From: Streptomyces sp. SM11
GTDB taxonomy: Bacteria; Actinomycetota; Actinomycetes; Streptomycetales; Streptomycetaceae
NCBI RefSeq assembly: GCF_002910905.1
Contig: NZ_NEUE01000288.1
Location: forward strand, 1 to 49,117
Direction: 5' to 3'
DNA: 49,117 bases
How positions within the stretch are numbered: the first letter of the stretch is position 1; every line of letters begins with the position of its first letter. Of the stretch, positions 26,646 to 34,699 are shown piece after piece. Under the pieces are notes generated by a model. It had not been told where the DNA came from. It did not search any database and worked only from the letters and a program-made list of their open reading frames with translations. The position numbers and the translations under genes are program-made.

Positions 26646-26831
26646 GTGGCTGCCAACTGCGACGTTTGCGGCAAGGGGCCGAGCTTCGGCAACAGCATTT
26701 CGCACTCGCACCGCCGTACGTCCCGTCGCTGGAATCCCAACATCCAGCGCGTGCGTGCCGTGGTCGGTCGGACGCCGAAGCGGCTCAACGTCTGCACCTC
26801 GTGCATCAAGGCCGGCAAGGTCGCGCGCTGA
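26646..26831 (+). CDS. rpmB: 50S ribosomal protein L28
   Basis: A 61-residue basic protein beginning VAANCDVCGKGPSFGNSISH. It has a CxxC pair at each end (CDVC and CTSC), the zinc-binding C+ form of L28. The centre RRWNPNIQRVRAVV and RLNVCTSC are typical. The GTG start follows the family N-terminus. It is monocistronic, followed by a clear terminator with a T-run. As with L32 in this window, the zinc-binding form suggests use under zinc-replete conditions; no Zur site was recognised. Confidence 0.97.
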   Translation: MAANCDVCGKGPSFGNSISHSHRRTSRRWNPNIQRVRAVVGRTPKRLNVCTSCIKAGKVAR

Positions 26832-26867
26832 CGTCCCCGTCGTAGCGCAGCCTTCCGGTTGCCCAAG

Positions 26868-26898
26868 AAGCCGGTCCACCTCGGTGGACCGGCTTTTT
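26868..26898 (+). terminator. Rho-independent terminator of rpmB
   Basis: A 12-bp stem (26868-26879 with 26884-26895), CTCG loop, and TTTTT at 26894-26898. It also lies just past the thiD stop, so it may serve both strands. Confidence 0.9.
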
Positions 26899-26905
26899 GC
26901 CGTGC

Positions 26906-27715
26906 TCAGACGGCTGCCCGGGTCAGCCAGCCGTGGTCGACCGGGCCGATGCCGCCGCCGAGCGGGAAGCCGGCCTCGATGGCGCCGGTGACGTACGTCT
27001 TCGCGTCGCGCACCGCCGTGGGCACGTCCCTCCCGAGCGCGAGCCCGGAGGCGATGGCGGAGGCCAGGGTGCAGCCGGTGCCGTGGGTGTGGCGGTTGTC
27101 GTGCCGGGGGGCGCGCAGCCAGTGTTCCGCGCTCCCGTCGGTGAGCAGGTCCACCGCCTCACCGGGCAGGTGGCCGCCCTTGATCACGACCCAGCGCGGC
27201 CCGAAGGCGAGGATCTCCTCGGCGGCCCGGCGCATGCCGCTCTCGTCGGTGACCCGGACGCCGGTGAGCTGGGCCACTTCGTCGAGGTTCGGGGTGGCGA
27301 CGGTGGCGACGGGCAGCAGCTTCGTCCGTACGGAATCGAGGGCCTCGGCGGCGAGCAGCGCGTCGCCGTGCTTGGAGACGCCGACGGGGTCGACGACGAC
27401 GGGGGCGTCGGTTCCGGTGAGGAGTTCGGCGACGGTCTCCACGAGGGCGGCCGAGGCGAGCATCCCGGTCTTCACGGCCTGGACGCCGATGTCGTCGACG
27501 ACGCTGCGGTACTGGGCGCGTACGGCGTCCACCGGAAGCTCCCACGCGCCCTGGACGCCGAGGGAGTTCTGTGCGGTGACGGCGGTGAGCACGCTCATGC
27601 CGTGCACGCCGAGAGCGAGCATCGTCTTCAGGTCGGCCTGGATCCCCGCACCGCCGCCGGAGTCGGATCCGGCGACGGTGAGCACACGGGGCGGGACAGC
27701 GGTACGTATGGGCAT
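26906..27715 (-). CDS. thiD: Hydroxymethylpyrimidine (phosphate) kinase
   Basis: A 269-residue ribokinase-like enzyme making HMP-pyrophosphate for thiamine synthesis. N-terminal VLTVAGSDSGGGAGIQADLKT is the ThiD signature, and VKTGML and the C-terminal anion-hole motif HGTGCTLASAIAS are complete. Start MPIRTAVPPR at ATG 27715; the longer frame overlaps thiL. It lies 17 bp after thiL on the same strand, forming a thiL-thiD operon for consecutive use of pyrimidine and TMP kinases. No TPP riboswitch is recognisable in the 220 bp before thiL. Confidence 0.95.
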   Translation of the reverse strand: MPIRTAVPPRVLTVAGSDSGGGAGIQADLKTMLALGVHGMSVLTAVTAQNSLGVQGAWELPVDAVRAQYRSVVDDIGVQAVKTGMLASAALVETVAELLTGTDAPVVVDPVGVSKHGDALLAAEALDSVRTKLLPVATVATPNLDEVAQLTGVRVTDESGMRRAAEEILAFGPRWVVIKGGHLPGEAVDLLTDGSAEHWLRAPRHDNRHTHGTGCTLASAIASGLALGRDVPTAVRDAKTYVTGAIEAGFPLGGGIGPVDHGWLTRAAV

Positions 27716-27732
27716 ACGCAGCAATCTAACGC

Positions 27733-28713
27733 TCACGCGCGCGGCTGGGTGTCCTCGATGGAGCCGAAGTGGTCCCAGCCGCCCTTGCTTGTCCAGGGCG
27801 CGCCGTCGACGGTGACCTGGGGCAGGGCGGAGGGGTTGAGGACCTCTCCGATCACCTTCCAGCGGGCGGGCAGTTTCACGTCCGATGGGAAGGTCGCCAC
27901 GATCGCGTGGTCCTCTCCCCCGGTCAGCACCCACTGGAGCGGGTCGACGCCGACGGCCTGGCCGATGTCGGACATCTGCGAGGGGATGTCGATGAGGCCG
28001 GAGCGCAGGTCGATGCGGACCTTGCTGGACTCCGCGATGTGCCCGAGATCCGCGACGAGGCCGTCGCTGACGTCGGTCATCGCGGTGGCGCCGAGTCCGG
28101 CGGCCGCGGGACCCGCGTGGTACGGGGGTTCGGGGCGGCGGTGGGCCTCGACGAAGGCGCGGGGCGAGCGGAAGCCGCGGGAGAGCACGGCGAATCCGGC
28201 GGCGGACCAGCCGAGCCAGCCGGTGACCGCGACGACGTCACCGGGGCGGGCACCGCCCCGGGTGACCGGCTCGTGGTTGCGCAGATCACCGAGCGCGGTG
28301 ATCGCGACGGTGATCGTGTCGCCGCCGACCACATCACCGCCGACCACGGCCGCGCCCGCCACCTGGCACTCGTCACGCAGCCCGTCCATCAGCTCGGCGG
28401 CCCAGGTGACGGGGAGGTCGGCGGGGACGACGAGGCCGAGGAGCAGTGCGGTGGGCACGGCGCCCATCGCCGCGATGTCGGCGAGGTTCTGGGCGGCGGC
28501 CTTGCGGCCGACGTCGTACGCCGTCGACCAGTCGCGGCGGAAATGCCGTCCTTCCAGCAGGATGTCCGTACTGGCCACGACCCTGCGGTCGGGGGCTGCC
28601 ACGACCGCGGCGTCGTCGCCGGGTCCCAGCCGTACCGCCGGAGTGGTGGTGAGCCGGGACGTGAGCTCTCTGATGAGCCCGAACTCCCCCAACTCGCCCA
28701 CGGTTCCCTTCAC
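27733..28713 (-). CDS. thiL: Thiamine-monophosphate kinase
   Basis: A 326-residue AIR-synthase-like kinase converting thiamine phosphate to the active diphosphate. GPGDDAAVV holds the metal-binding Asp pair near residue 32. TDILLEGRHFRRDW, DIAAMGAVPTALLLGL, GGDVVGGD and DVSDGLVADLGH are the remaining conserved motifs. The GTG start gives MKGTVGELGEFGLI, the usual beginning, with an AGGTGAG-type ribosome site. It heads the thiL-thiD operon, divergent from the Lrp-domain gene. Confidence 0.95.
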   Translation of the reverse strand: MKGTVGELGEFGLIRELTSRLTTTPAVRLGPGDDAAVVAAPDRRVVASTDILLEGRHFRRDWSTAYDVGRKAAAQNLADIAAMGAVPTALLLGLVVPADLPVTWAAELMDGLRDECQVAGAAVVGGDVVGGDTITVAITALGDLRNHEPVTRGGARPGDVVAVTGWLGWSAAGFAVLSRGFRSPRAFVEAHRRPEPPYHAGPAAAGLGATAMTDVSDGLVADLGHIAESSKVRIDLRSGLIDIPSQMSDIGQAVGVDPLQWVLTGGEDHAIVATFPSDVKLPARWKVIGEVLNPSALPQVTVDGAPWTSKGGWDHFGSIEDTQPRA

Positions 28714-28932
28714 CGAGTCTCACCTCTCCTTTATCGCCCCGGACACCCGTCCGGGCCCCCGGTCGCGAGCCGTCTGTGCTGTCGGTACCGTCAAGAGATA
28801 CGTCAACTTCTGCGCTCTGCACGCCACGCTGTGGACGTCATCCGGCCCATAGGTCTCCCCGTGGCCCGCGGCAACGCGATAACGTGGCGTCCCTTTCCCC
28901 CACATGATCCTCGTGGCCGCCCTGGAGGTTCC

Positions 28933-29166
28933 GTGGTACAGGCGTACATCCTCATCCAGACCGAGGTGGGCAAGGCGTCGATCGTCGCCGAGACCATTTC
29001 CAAGATTCCGGGAGTCATCCAGGCAGAGGACGTCACCGGTCCGTACGACGTGATCGTGCGGGCCCAGGCAGACACGGTCGATGAACTCGGCCGCATGGTG
29101 GTCGCCAAGGTGCAGCAGGTGGACGGCATCACTCGGACCCTGACCTGCCCGGTCGTCCACCTCTGA
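28933..29166 (+). CDS. Stand-alone Lrp/AsnC ligand-binding (RAM) domain protein
   Basis: A 77-residue protein starting VVQAYILIQTEVGKA (GTG, GGAGG 6 nt upstream). The whole chain is the RAM domain of Lrp/AsnC regulators (IPGVIQAEDVTGPYDVIVRA ... RTLTCPVVHL); there is no helix-turn-helix. Such proteins form ring-like oligomers, bind amino acids and can modulate full-length Lrp partners. It lies just upstream of the DUF3515 gene. Confidence 0.9.
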   Translation: MVQAYILIQTEVGKASIVAETISKIPGVIQAEDVTGPYDVIVRAQADTVDELGRMVVAKVQQVDGITRTLTCPVVHL

Positions 29167-29174
29167 CCCCCGTC

Positions 29175-29180
29175 TAGGCT
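29175..29180 (+). promoter_or_regulatory. Candidate -10 for leaderless DUF3515 transcript
   Basis: TAGGCT ends 6 nt before the GTG at 29187, and no Shine-Dalgarno sequence is present. The same hexamer in the same position precedes the cold-shock-like gene at 33518. No clear -35 is seen. Confidence 0.4.
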
Positions 29181-29186
29181 GGGTCG

Positions 29187-29675
29187 GTGACGTCATCCGC
29201 CCGCCGTTCCCCCCGCTCGATATTCCTCGGTCCGTCCGCTGCCGTGCTCGTGCTGGCCGCGGCGGGCTGTTCCCTCAGCGACGCACAGCCCTCGATCACG
29301 GTTCCCGCGCCGTCCTCGGAGGCCGCCGCGTACTGCGCGGCCCTGCACGAGGAACTGCCGAAGGCCGTCCTCGAACTGGAACGCAGCGACCCCTCACCGG
29401 ATTCGGAGCTGACCGCCGGCTGGGGGGACGGGGCGATCGTACTGCGCTGCGGGGTCCCCCGGCCCGCGAAGATGGACGACCCCCAGTCGCAGGGTGTCGA
29501 GGCGGACGGTGTGCAGTGGATGCTGGAGGAGCACGAGGACTCCGGTCCGCGGTTCACCACCACGTACCGCAAGGCGTACGTCGAGGTCACGCTCTCCTCG
29601 GCGTACGCCCACGACATCACGCCGCTGGCCTCGTTCGCCGGTCCGGTCTCGAAGACGGTCCCGAGCCGGTTCTGA
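29187..29675 (+). CDS. DUF3515 family lipoprotein
   Basis: A 162-residue protein. A basic start, a hydrophobic stretch (AAVLVLAA) and the lipobox LAAAGC predict export and lipid attachment at Cys28. The mature part contains YCAALHEELP, LRCGVPRP and VEVTLSSAY, recognisable as the actinobacterial DUF3515 family of unknown function. The gene stands between an Lrp-domain gene and convergent ddl, 31 bp from the ddl stop. Confidence 0.85.
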   Translation: MTSSARRSPRSIFLGPSAAVLVLAAAGCSLSDAQPSITVPAPSSEAAAYCAALHEELPKAVLELERSDPSPDSELTAGWGDGAIVLRCGVPRPAKMDDPQSQGVEADGVQWMLEEHEDSGPRFTTTYRKAYVEVTLSSAYAHDITPLASFAGPVSKTVPSRF

Positions 29676-29706
29676 CTCGGTCGCGGGACCTGCCGGAGCT
29701 TTTCCG

Positions 29707-30882
29707 TCAGCGCAGTCCGGTGGGGCGGTTCAGCGCAGCCTGGATCAGCCGGTCGACCAGCTCCGGGTAGTCGACGCCGCTCTCCTGCCACATGCGCGGG
29801 TACATGGAGATCGGGGTGAAGCCCGGCAGGGTGTTGATCTCGTTGATGACGAAGCCGCCGTCCTCGGTGAGGAAGAAGTCGGCGCGCACCAGGCCCTCGC
29901 AGGAGACGGCGTCGAAGGCGGCGACGGCGAGCCGCTGCACCTCGGCGGTCTGCTCCGCGGTGAGCGGTGCGGGCACCAGACCTGCGGCCGAGTCGATGTA
30001 CTTGGCCTCGAAGTCGTAGAAGTCGTGCGCGGTGACCGGCGGGATCTCGGCGGGCACGCTGGCGCGCGGGCCGTCCTCGAACTCCAGCACCCCGCACTCG
30101 ATCTCCCGGCCGCGCAGCAGCGACTCTACGAGGAACTTCGGGTCGTGGCGGCGGGCCTCCTCGATCGCCGCGTCGAGCCCTTCGATGCCGTCGACCTTGG
30201 TGATGCCCATCGAGGAGCCGCCGCGGGCGGGCTTGATGAACAGCGGCCAGCCGTGCTCGCCGGCGAAGTCCACGATCCGCTTGCGGGCGGCGGCGGGGTC
30301 GTTGTCCCACTCGCGGGGGCGGACGACCTCGTACGGTCCGACCGGCAACCCGAAGGAGGTGAAGACCCGCTTCATGTACTCCTTGTCCTGGCCGACGGCG
30401 GAGGCCAGGACACCCGCGCCGACGTAGGGCACACCGGAGAGTTCGAGGAGTCCCTGGAGGGTGCCGTCTTCCCCGTACGGGCCGTGCAGTACGGGGAAGA
30501 CGACATCGACCTCGCCCAGCGCCTTGGGCACCGAGCCGGGTTCGCTGTAGAGGACCTCGCGGCTGCCGGGGTCCACGGAGAGCGTGACGCTGCCCTCGGC
30601 GGACTCGGCGAGGGCGTCCACCTCGGGGACCTTGCGGTCGGTGATGGCCATGCGTTCGGGCTCGTCCGCGGTGAGCGCCCAGCGGCCGTCCGTCGTGATG
30701 CCGATCGGCAGGACGTCGTACGCGGTCCGGTCGATGGCCTTCATGACGGCGCCGGCCGTGACGACCGAGATGCCGTGTTCGGAGCTGCGGCCGCCGAACA
30801 CGACAGCCACACGGGGCTTGCGACGCTGCTGCTCAGGGCTCTCGCGGCGCTCAGGGCTCTGGGGGAGGTTCTCGCTGCTCAT
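29707..30882 (-). CDS. ddl: D-alanine--D-alanine ligase
   Basis: A 391-residue ATP-grasp enzyme joining two D-Ala for peptidoglycan. VAVVFGGRSSEHGISVVTA is the N-terminal signature. HGPYGEDGTLQGLLE, FIKPARGGSSMGI (ATP-grasp loop) and FVINEINTLPGFTPISMYP complete the site. The N-terminal 20 residues are hydrophilic (ENLPQSPERRESPEQQ) and not conserved. It lies 34 bp downstream of gpsA; gpsA overlaps plsC by 4 bp, so plsC-gpsA-ddl is one operon feeding wall and membrane synthesis. Nothing suggests D-Ala-D-Lac specificity. Confidence 0.96.
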   Translation of the reverse strand: MSSENLPQSPERRESPEQQRRKPRVAVVFGGRSSEHGISVVTAGAVMKAIDRTAYDVLPIGITTDGRWALTADEPERMAITDRKVPEVDALAESAEGSVTLSVDPGSREVLYSEPGSVPKALGEVDVVFPVLHGPYGEDGTLQGLLELSGVPYVGAGVLASAVGQDKEYMKRVFTSFGLPVGPYEVVRPREWDNDPAAARKRIVDFAGEHGWPLFIKPARGGSSMGITKVDGIEGLDAAIEEARRHDPKFLVESLLRGREIECGVLEFEDGPRASVPAEIPPVTAHDFYDFEAKYIDSAAGLVPAPLTAEQTAEVQRLAVAAFDAVSCEGLVRADFFLTEDGGFVINEINTLPGFTPISMYPRMWQESGVDYPELVDRLIQAALNRPTGLR

Positions 30883-30916
30883 ATCGCGATGAGCGTACCT
30901 GCTGGTAAGGGAGACG

Positions 30917-31927
30917 TCAGCGTCGCTCGGCCTTGGCGCTCCGCGACATCAGCTCCTTGACCGCGACGACCGGTGACTTGCCCTCGTGGACGATGGAGAC
31001 GACGGTCTCGGTGATGGGCATGTCGACGCCGTGCCTGCGCGCCAGGTCGAGGACCGATTCGCAGGACTTGACGCCCTCGGCGGTCTGCTTGGTGACGGCG
31101 ATCGTCTCCTGGAGCGTCATGCCGCGGCCGAGGTTGGTGCCGAAGGTGTGGTTGCGCGAGAGCGGCGAGGAGCAGGTCGCCACCAGGTCGCCCAGGCCCG
31201 CGAGTCCGGAGAACGTCAACGGGTCCGCGCCCATGGCCAGACCCAGACGGGTGGTCTCGGCGAGGCCCCGGGTGATGAGGGAGCCCTTGGTGTTGTCGCC
31301 GAGGCCCATGCCGTCCGCGATGCCGACGGCGAGGCCGATGACGTTCTTCACGGCGCCGCCGAGCTCGCAGCCGACCACGTCGGTGTTGGTGTACGGCCGG
31401 AAGTACGAGGTGTGGCAGGCGGCCTGCAGGCGCTGGGCGACGGACTCGTCGGCGCAGGCGACGACGGCCGCGGCGGGGCGGCGCTCGGCGATCTCCTTGG
31501 CCAGGTTGGGTCCGGAGACGACGGCGATGCGGTCGGCGGAGACCTTGGTGACGTCCGCGATCACCTCGCTCATCAGCTCGGCGGTGCCCAGCTCGACGCC
31601 CTTCATGAGGGAGACCAGGACGGTGTCCGGCTCCAGGTGCGGAGCCCAGTCGGCGAGGTTGGCACGCAGCGTCTGTGAGGGCACGACGAGGAAGGCGAAC
31701 TCCGCGCCGCGCAGGGCCTCGGCGGCGTCGGTGGTGGCGCGGATGGAGTCGGGGAGCGCGATGCCCGGGAGGTAGTCCGGGTTGGTGCGGGTGGTGTTGA
31801 TGGTCTCGGCGACCTCGGCACGGCGGCCCCACAGGGTGACCTCGCAGCCCGCGTCGGCGAGGATCACGGCGAAGGCCGTACCCCATGAGCCGGTTCCGAA
31901 GACGGCCGCTTTTACGGGGTGCGTCAC
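30917..31927 (-). CDS. gpsA: Glycerol-3-phosphate dehydrogenase [NAD(P)+]
   Basis: A 336-residue enzyme reducing dihydroxyacetone phosphate to sn-glycerol-3-phosphate for phospholipids. AVFGTGSWGTAFAVILAD is the dinucleotide-binding motif at the N-terminus. VSGPNLAKEIA, GGAVKNVIGLAVGIADG (catalytic Lys) and GLGDLVATCSSPLSRN are typical. It overlaps the plsC stop by 4 bp, placing its product next to the acyltransferase that consumes glycerol-3-phosphate-derived lipid. Confidence 0.96.
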   Translation of the reverse strand: MTHPVKAAVFGTGSWGTAFAVILADAGCEVTLWGRRAEVAETINTTRTNPDYLPGIALPDSIRATTDAAEALRGAEFAFLVVPSQTLRANLADWAPHLEPDTVLVSLMKGVELGTAELMSEVIADVTKVSADRIAVVSGPNLAKEIAERRPAAAVVACADESVAQRLQAACHTSYFRPYTNTDVVGCELGGAVKNVIGLAVGIADGMGLGDNTKGSLITRGLAETTRLGLAMGADPLTFSGLAGLGDLVATCSSPLSRNHTFGTNLGRGMTLQETIAVTKQTAEGVKSCESVLDLARRHGVDMPITETVVSIVHEGKSPVVAVKELMSRSAKAERR

Positions 31928-32676
31928 GTGGGTCCCTTTCCCTGGGCCCTGCGCCGCTGTTCAGCACGGGCTTTACGGTGATCGTAGAGTTCGGCGGGCG
32001 CTTTCTCGCCGCGCAGGTCCTCCAGCTCGCGGGTGACCGCCGCCATGATGACCTCGGTCGCCTCGCGCAGCACCTCGGGGGTCGGCTCCAGACCGTAGAA
32101 GCGGCTGAGGTCGACGGGCGGTCCGGCCTGTGCCCGGAGCGTCTTTCGGGGGAAAAGCCGGAACTTGTTCTCCTTGGCGTAGGGCGGCATCGCGAGGTTG
32201 GCGCCCCACTGGGCGACGGGGATGACGGGCACCTTGGTCATCAGGGCGACCCGGGCGGCCCCGGTCTTGCCGGCCATCGGCCACATGTCGGGGTCCCGGG
32301 TGAGGGTGCCCTCGGGATAGAAGGCGACGCACTCGCCGCGCTCGATGGCCTCCACGGCGGCCCGGAAGGCGTCCAGGGCGTTGGTGGTCTCGCGGTAGAC
32401 GGGGATCTGTCCGGTGCCGCGCAGCATCATCCCGATGAACGGGGTGCGGAAGAGCCCGGCCTTCGCCAGGAATCGCGGCACCCGCCCGGTGTTGTACTGG
32501 AAGTGGCCGTAGGAGAGCGGATCCAGATAGGAGTTGTGGTTGACAGCGGTGATGAATCCACCGTCGGCCGGAATGTGTTCCGTCCCCCGCCAGTCGCGCT
32601 TGAACAGAACCACCAATGGCGGTTTGGCGATGACCGCCGCCAGGCGGTACCAAAAGCCGATTCTGCGGCGGGACAC
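31924..32676 (-). CDS. PlsC-type 1-acylglycerol-3-phosphate acyltransferase
   Basis: A 250-residue acyltransferase of the lysophosphatidic acid family. NHNSYLD is the catalytic HX4D motif (near residue 46), and FYPEGT (near 118) is the substrate-binding motif. A hydrophobic N-terminal segment suggests membrane association. A basic Arg/Gln C-terminus (KARAEQRRRAQGKG) follows. The GTG start at 32676 fits the family. It is first in the plsC-gpsA-ddl operon. Confidence 0.92.
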   Translation of the reverse strand: MSRRRIGFWYRLAAVIAKPPLVVLFKRDWRGTEHIPADGGFITAVNHNSYLDPLSYGHFQYNTGRVPRFLAKAGLFRTPFIGMMLRGTGQIPVYRETTNALDAFRAAVEAIERGECVAFYPEGTLTRDPDMWPMAGKTGAARVALMTKVPVIPVAQWGANLAMPPYAKENKFRLFPRKTLRAQAGPPVDLSRFYGLEPTPEVLREATEVIMAAVTRELEDLRGEKAPAELYDHRKARAEQRRRAQGKGPT

Positions 32677-32844
32677 TCGGACACCTTCCTTAAGGACTTC
32701 GACCTGCGGCCTGGCTACCGGCGGTCAAGTCTCGCCCCAGGACCCTGCTCTGTCGAGAACACCGTACGCCTCACGTTGCGTAGCGGTCCCCCGGGTTGTC
32801 GTACCGGCAGGCGAGAATAAGCGCTGATACGTACGGAGGGGGAG

Positions 32845-33507
32845 ATCGCCACGAACACCGATCCGGCCGGGCCCTGGTCCCTGGTCGTTCCGCTGAAGCC
32901 GCTCGCACGGGCCAAGAGCCGCCTGGGGCAGGCGGCCGGCGAGGCTGCGCGGCCCCGACTGGCCCTGGCGTTCGCCCAGGACACGGTGGCCGCGGCGCTG
33001 GCCTGTGCCCGGGTGCGGGATGTGGTGGTCGTCACGGACGACGCCGTGGCCGCGGCGGCTCTTTCCGCGCTCGGGGCGCGGATCGTGCCGGACGCCCCCG
33101 GGGCCGGTCTCAACGCGGCGCTCGCACACGGCGCCCGCTCCGTGCGGGCGGTGCGGCCCGCCGCCGTGGCCGCGCTCAACGCGGATCTGCCCGCGCTGCG
33201 CACCGGCGAATTGGCGCGGGTGCTCGATTTTGCTTCCGGTTTTCCCAGCGCATTTCTCCGGGACGCGACGGGAATCGGGACGACATTTCTGGCCGCGGTG
33301 AGCGGTGCGGAATTCCGTCCGTCTTTCGGTGGCCCGTCCGGGTCGCGTCACCTGGCATCGGGGGCGGTGGAAATAGCGCTGTCCGGTGTCGACTCGGTGC
33401 GCCGGGACGTGGATACGGCCGAGGATCTGCGGGTCGCGCTGGCCCTGGGGGTGGGGCCGCACACGGCGCGGATCGCGGCCGTGCCCGCCCCGGTGCCCGA
33501 CCGATAG
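32845..33507 (+). CDS. cofC: 2-phospho-L-lactate / PEP guanylyltransferase (F420 synthesis)
   Basis: A protein of about 220 residues that makes the GDP-activated (phospho)lactyl or enolpyruvyl donor for coenzyme F420. WSLVVPLKPLARAKSRLG is the N-terminal nucleotide-binding motif, ALNADLPALR the metal-binding stretch, and SFGGPSGSRHL and SVRRDVDTAEDLRVAL follow. The conserved N-terminus has no ATG, GTG or TTG before it: the frame opens after a TAA at 32818, and the first GTG (32986) is about 45 residues inside the fold. GGAGG lies 5 nt before an ATC at 32845, and an ACG is at 32851. I infer one of these (or CTG 32824) as the start. Gene identity is firm; the start is not. Confidence 0.85.
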   Translation: MATNTDPAGPWSLVVPLKPLARAKSRLGQAAGEAARPRLALAFAQDTVAAALACARVRDVVVVTDDAVAAAALSALGARIVPDAPGAGLNAALAHGARSVRAVRPAAVAALNADLPALRTGELARVLDFASGFPSAFLRDATGIGTTFLAAVSGAEFRPSFGGPSGSRHLASGAVEIALSGVDSVRRDVDTAEDLRVALALGVGPHTARIAAVPAPVPDR

Positions 33508-33510
33508 GCT
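33505..33510 (+). promoter_or_regulatory. Candidate -10 for leaderless transcript
   Basis: TAGGCT, overlapping the end of cofC, is 7 nt before the ATG at 33518. No ribosome-binding site is visible. Confidence 0.35.
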
Positions 33511-33517
33511 GCCGCCC

Positions 33518-33721
33518 ATGCAGGCGACCTCGTACACGTACGACCCCGAGACCCGGTGCGGCAGCGTGCTGCTGGACGACGGCACCCCGGTGGAGTTCGA
33601 CGCCCCGGCCTTCGACGCGGGCGGCCTGCTGCTGCTGCGTCCGGGGCAGCGGGTGCGGATCGAGGGTGAGGGCACGGGGGCGGCCCTGCGGATCACGCTG
33701 GTGACGCTGCAGACGTTCTGA
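33518..33721 (+). CDS. Small cold-shock-like (OB-fold) protein
   Basis: A 67-residue protein. The run GSVLLDDGTPVEFDAPAF ... LLLLRPGQRVRIEG parallels the 'G.V.fddG..v.f....f' and 'L..GQ.V.f' strands of cold-shock domains, but the RNA-binding aromatic motifs (KGFGFI, VFVH) are missing, so nucleic acid binding is doubtful. The ATG lies 10 bp after the cofC stop. A strong hairpin follows, convergent with hupS. Conserved in Streptomyces as far as I recall; function unknown. Confidence 0.75.
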   Translation: MQATSYTYDPETRCGSVLLDDGTPVEFDAPAFDAGGLLLLRPGQRVRIEGEGTGAALRITLVTLQTF

Positions 33722-33802
33722 CCCGCCTTCGTCGATGGCCTGACGCGACTCCCGATGTTCCGGTACGTGTTCGCTGGGCCGAACGGGGCCCGGACAGCCC
33801 GC

Positions 33803-33834
33803 GGGCCGGGCTCCCCCGGAGGGGAGCCCGGCCC
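33803..33834. terminator. 14-bp perfect bidirectional hairpin
   Basis: 33803-33816 pairs perfectly with 33821-33834 around a CGGA loop, between the convergent cold-shock-like gene and hupS. Confidence 0.85.
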
Positions 33835-33867
33835 GGCGCGTTGTGAGGAGCGAGCGGGTGCCCGGTC

Positions 33868-34557
33868 TCACTTCTTGCGTGCGGTGGCCTTCTTGGCCGT
33901 GGTGGTGCGTGCCGTGGTCTTCTTCGCGGGCGCCTTCTTCGCCGTGGTCTTCTTGGCGGGCGCGGTCTTGCTGGGAGAGGCCTTCTTGGCGGTCGTCGCG
34001 GCCTTCTTCGCCGGGGTCGCCTTCTTCGCGGCCGCGGAGGCCTTCTTGGCCGTCGCGGTGGTCTTCTTCGCGGTGACCTTCTTGGCTGCGGCGGTGGTCT
34101 TCTTCGCCGGAGTCGCCTTCTTGGCGGTGGTCTTCTTGGCGGTGGTCTTCTTCGCGGTGGCCTTCTTGGCGGCCGACTTCTTGGCGGCCGCGGCCTTCAC
34201 CGTCGTACGGGCGGCGGAAGATCCGCCCGAGAGGCTGCCCTTGGGGGCCTTCTTGACGGCCACGTCGTTCTTGGGGAGCTTCTTCGAGCCGCTCACCAGG
34301 TCCTTGAAGCCCTGGCCCGCGCGGAAGCGGGGCACCGAGGTCTTCTTGACCCGGACGCGCTCACCCGTCTGCGGGTTGCGGGCGTACCGGGCGGGGCGGT
34401 CGACCTTCTCGAACGAGCCGAAGCCGGTGACCGAGACACGGTCCCCGGCGACAACGGCACGGACGATCGCGTCGAGTACCGCGTCGACAGCGTCTGCGGC
34501 CTGCTGACGGCCGCCGACCTTGTCGGCAATCGCTTCTACGAGCTGCGCCTTGTTCAC
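33868..34557 (-). CDS. hupS: HU-family nucleoid protein with Lys/Ala tail (HupS)
   Basis: A 229-residue two-part protein. Residues 1-93 are a standard HU domain (MNKAQLVEAIADK, GFGSFEKVDRPARYARNPQTGE with the DNA-intercalating arm Pro, and the V(P)RFRAGQGFKDLV end). Residues about 94-229 are a histone H1-like tail of (A)KK(A/T) repeats, which binds DNA and helps compact the nucleoid in spores. This is the two-domain HU of Streptomyces (HupS), made mainly during sporulation. GTG start, AGGGGAAG upstream. The 5' leader is AT-rich for this genome. Confidence 0.96.
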   Translation of the reverse strand: MNKAQLVEAIADKVGGRQQAADAVDAVLDAIVRAVVAGDRVSVTGFGSFEKVDRPARYARNPQTGERVRVKKTSVPRFRAGQGFKDLVSGSKKLPKNDVAVKKAPKGSLSGGSSAARTTVKAAAAKKSAAKKATAKKTTAKKTTAKKATPAKKTTAAAKKVTAKKTTATAKKASAAAKKATPAKKAATTAKKASPSKTAPAKKTTAKKAPAKKTTARTTTAKKATARKK

Positions 34558-34620
34558 GTCTTCCCCTTCGGAGACATTGCCAGAACGAAAGTGTTCAAGC
34601 TTTTTCGCACGTTAGGCAGA

Positions 34621-34626
34621 TATATA
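34621..34626 (-). promoter_or_regulatory. Candidate -10 of hupS in an AT-rich patch
   Basis: The minus strand reads GGTATATATCTGCC about 65 nt before the hupS start, a rare AT-rich run here and the best -10 candidate. The -35 is unclear. Confidence 0.35.
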
Positions 34627-34699
34627 CCGCAAATCAAACACGAAACGGGCTAATCACCCTAGTGCCGCAACGAAGTCGACCGATGCGCAGTTCCACGTG

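Noticed and set aside
28714..28932. TPP riboswitch upstream of thiL
   Set aside because: No conserved CUGAGA/ACCUG-type core was found on the minus strand before thiL.
32986..33507. GTG at 32986 as the cofC start
   Set aside because: It would remove the conserved nucleotide-binding N-terminus, and codons upstream in frame are clearly coding.
33880..34200. DNA tandem repeat in hupS
   Set aside because: The repetition is the coding sequence of the known Lys/Ala tail.
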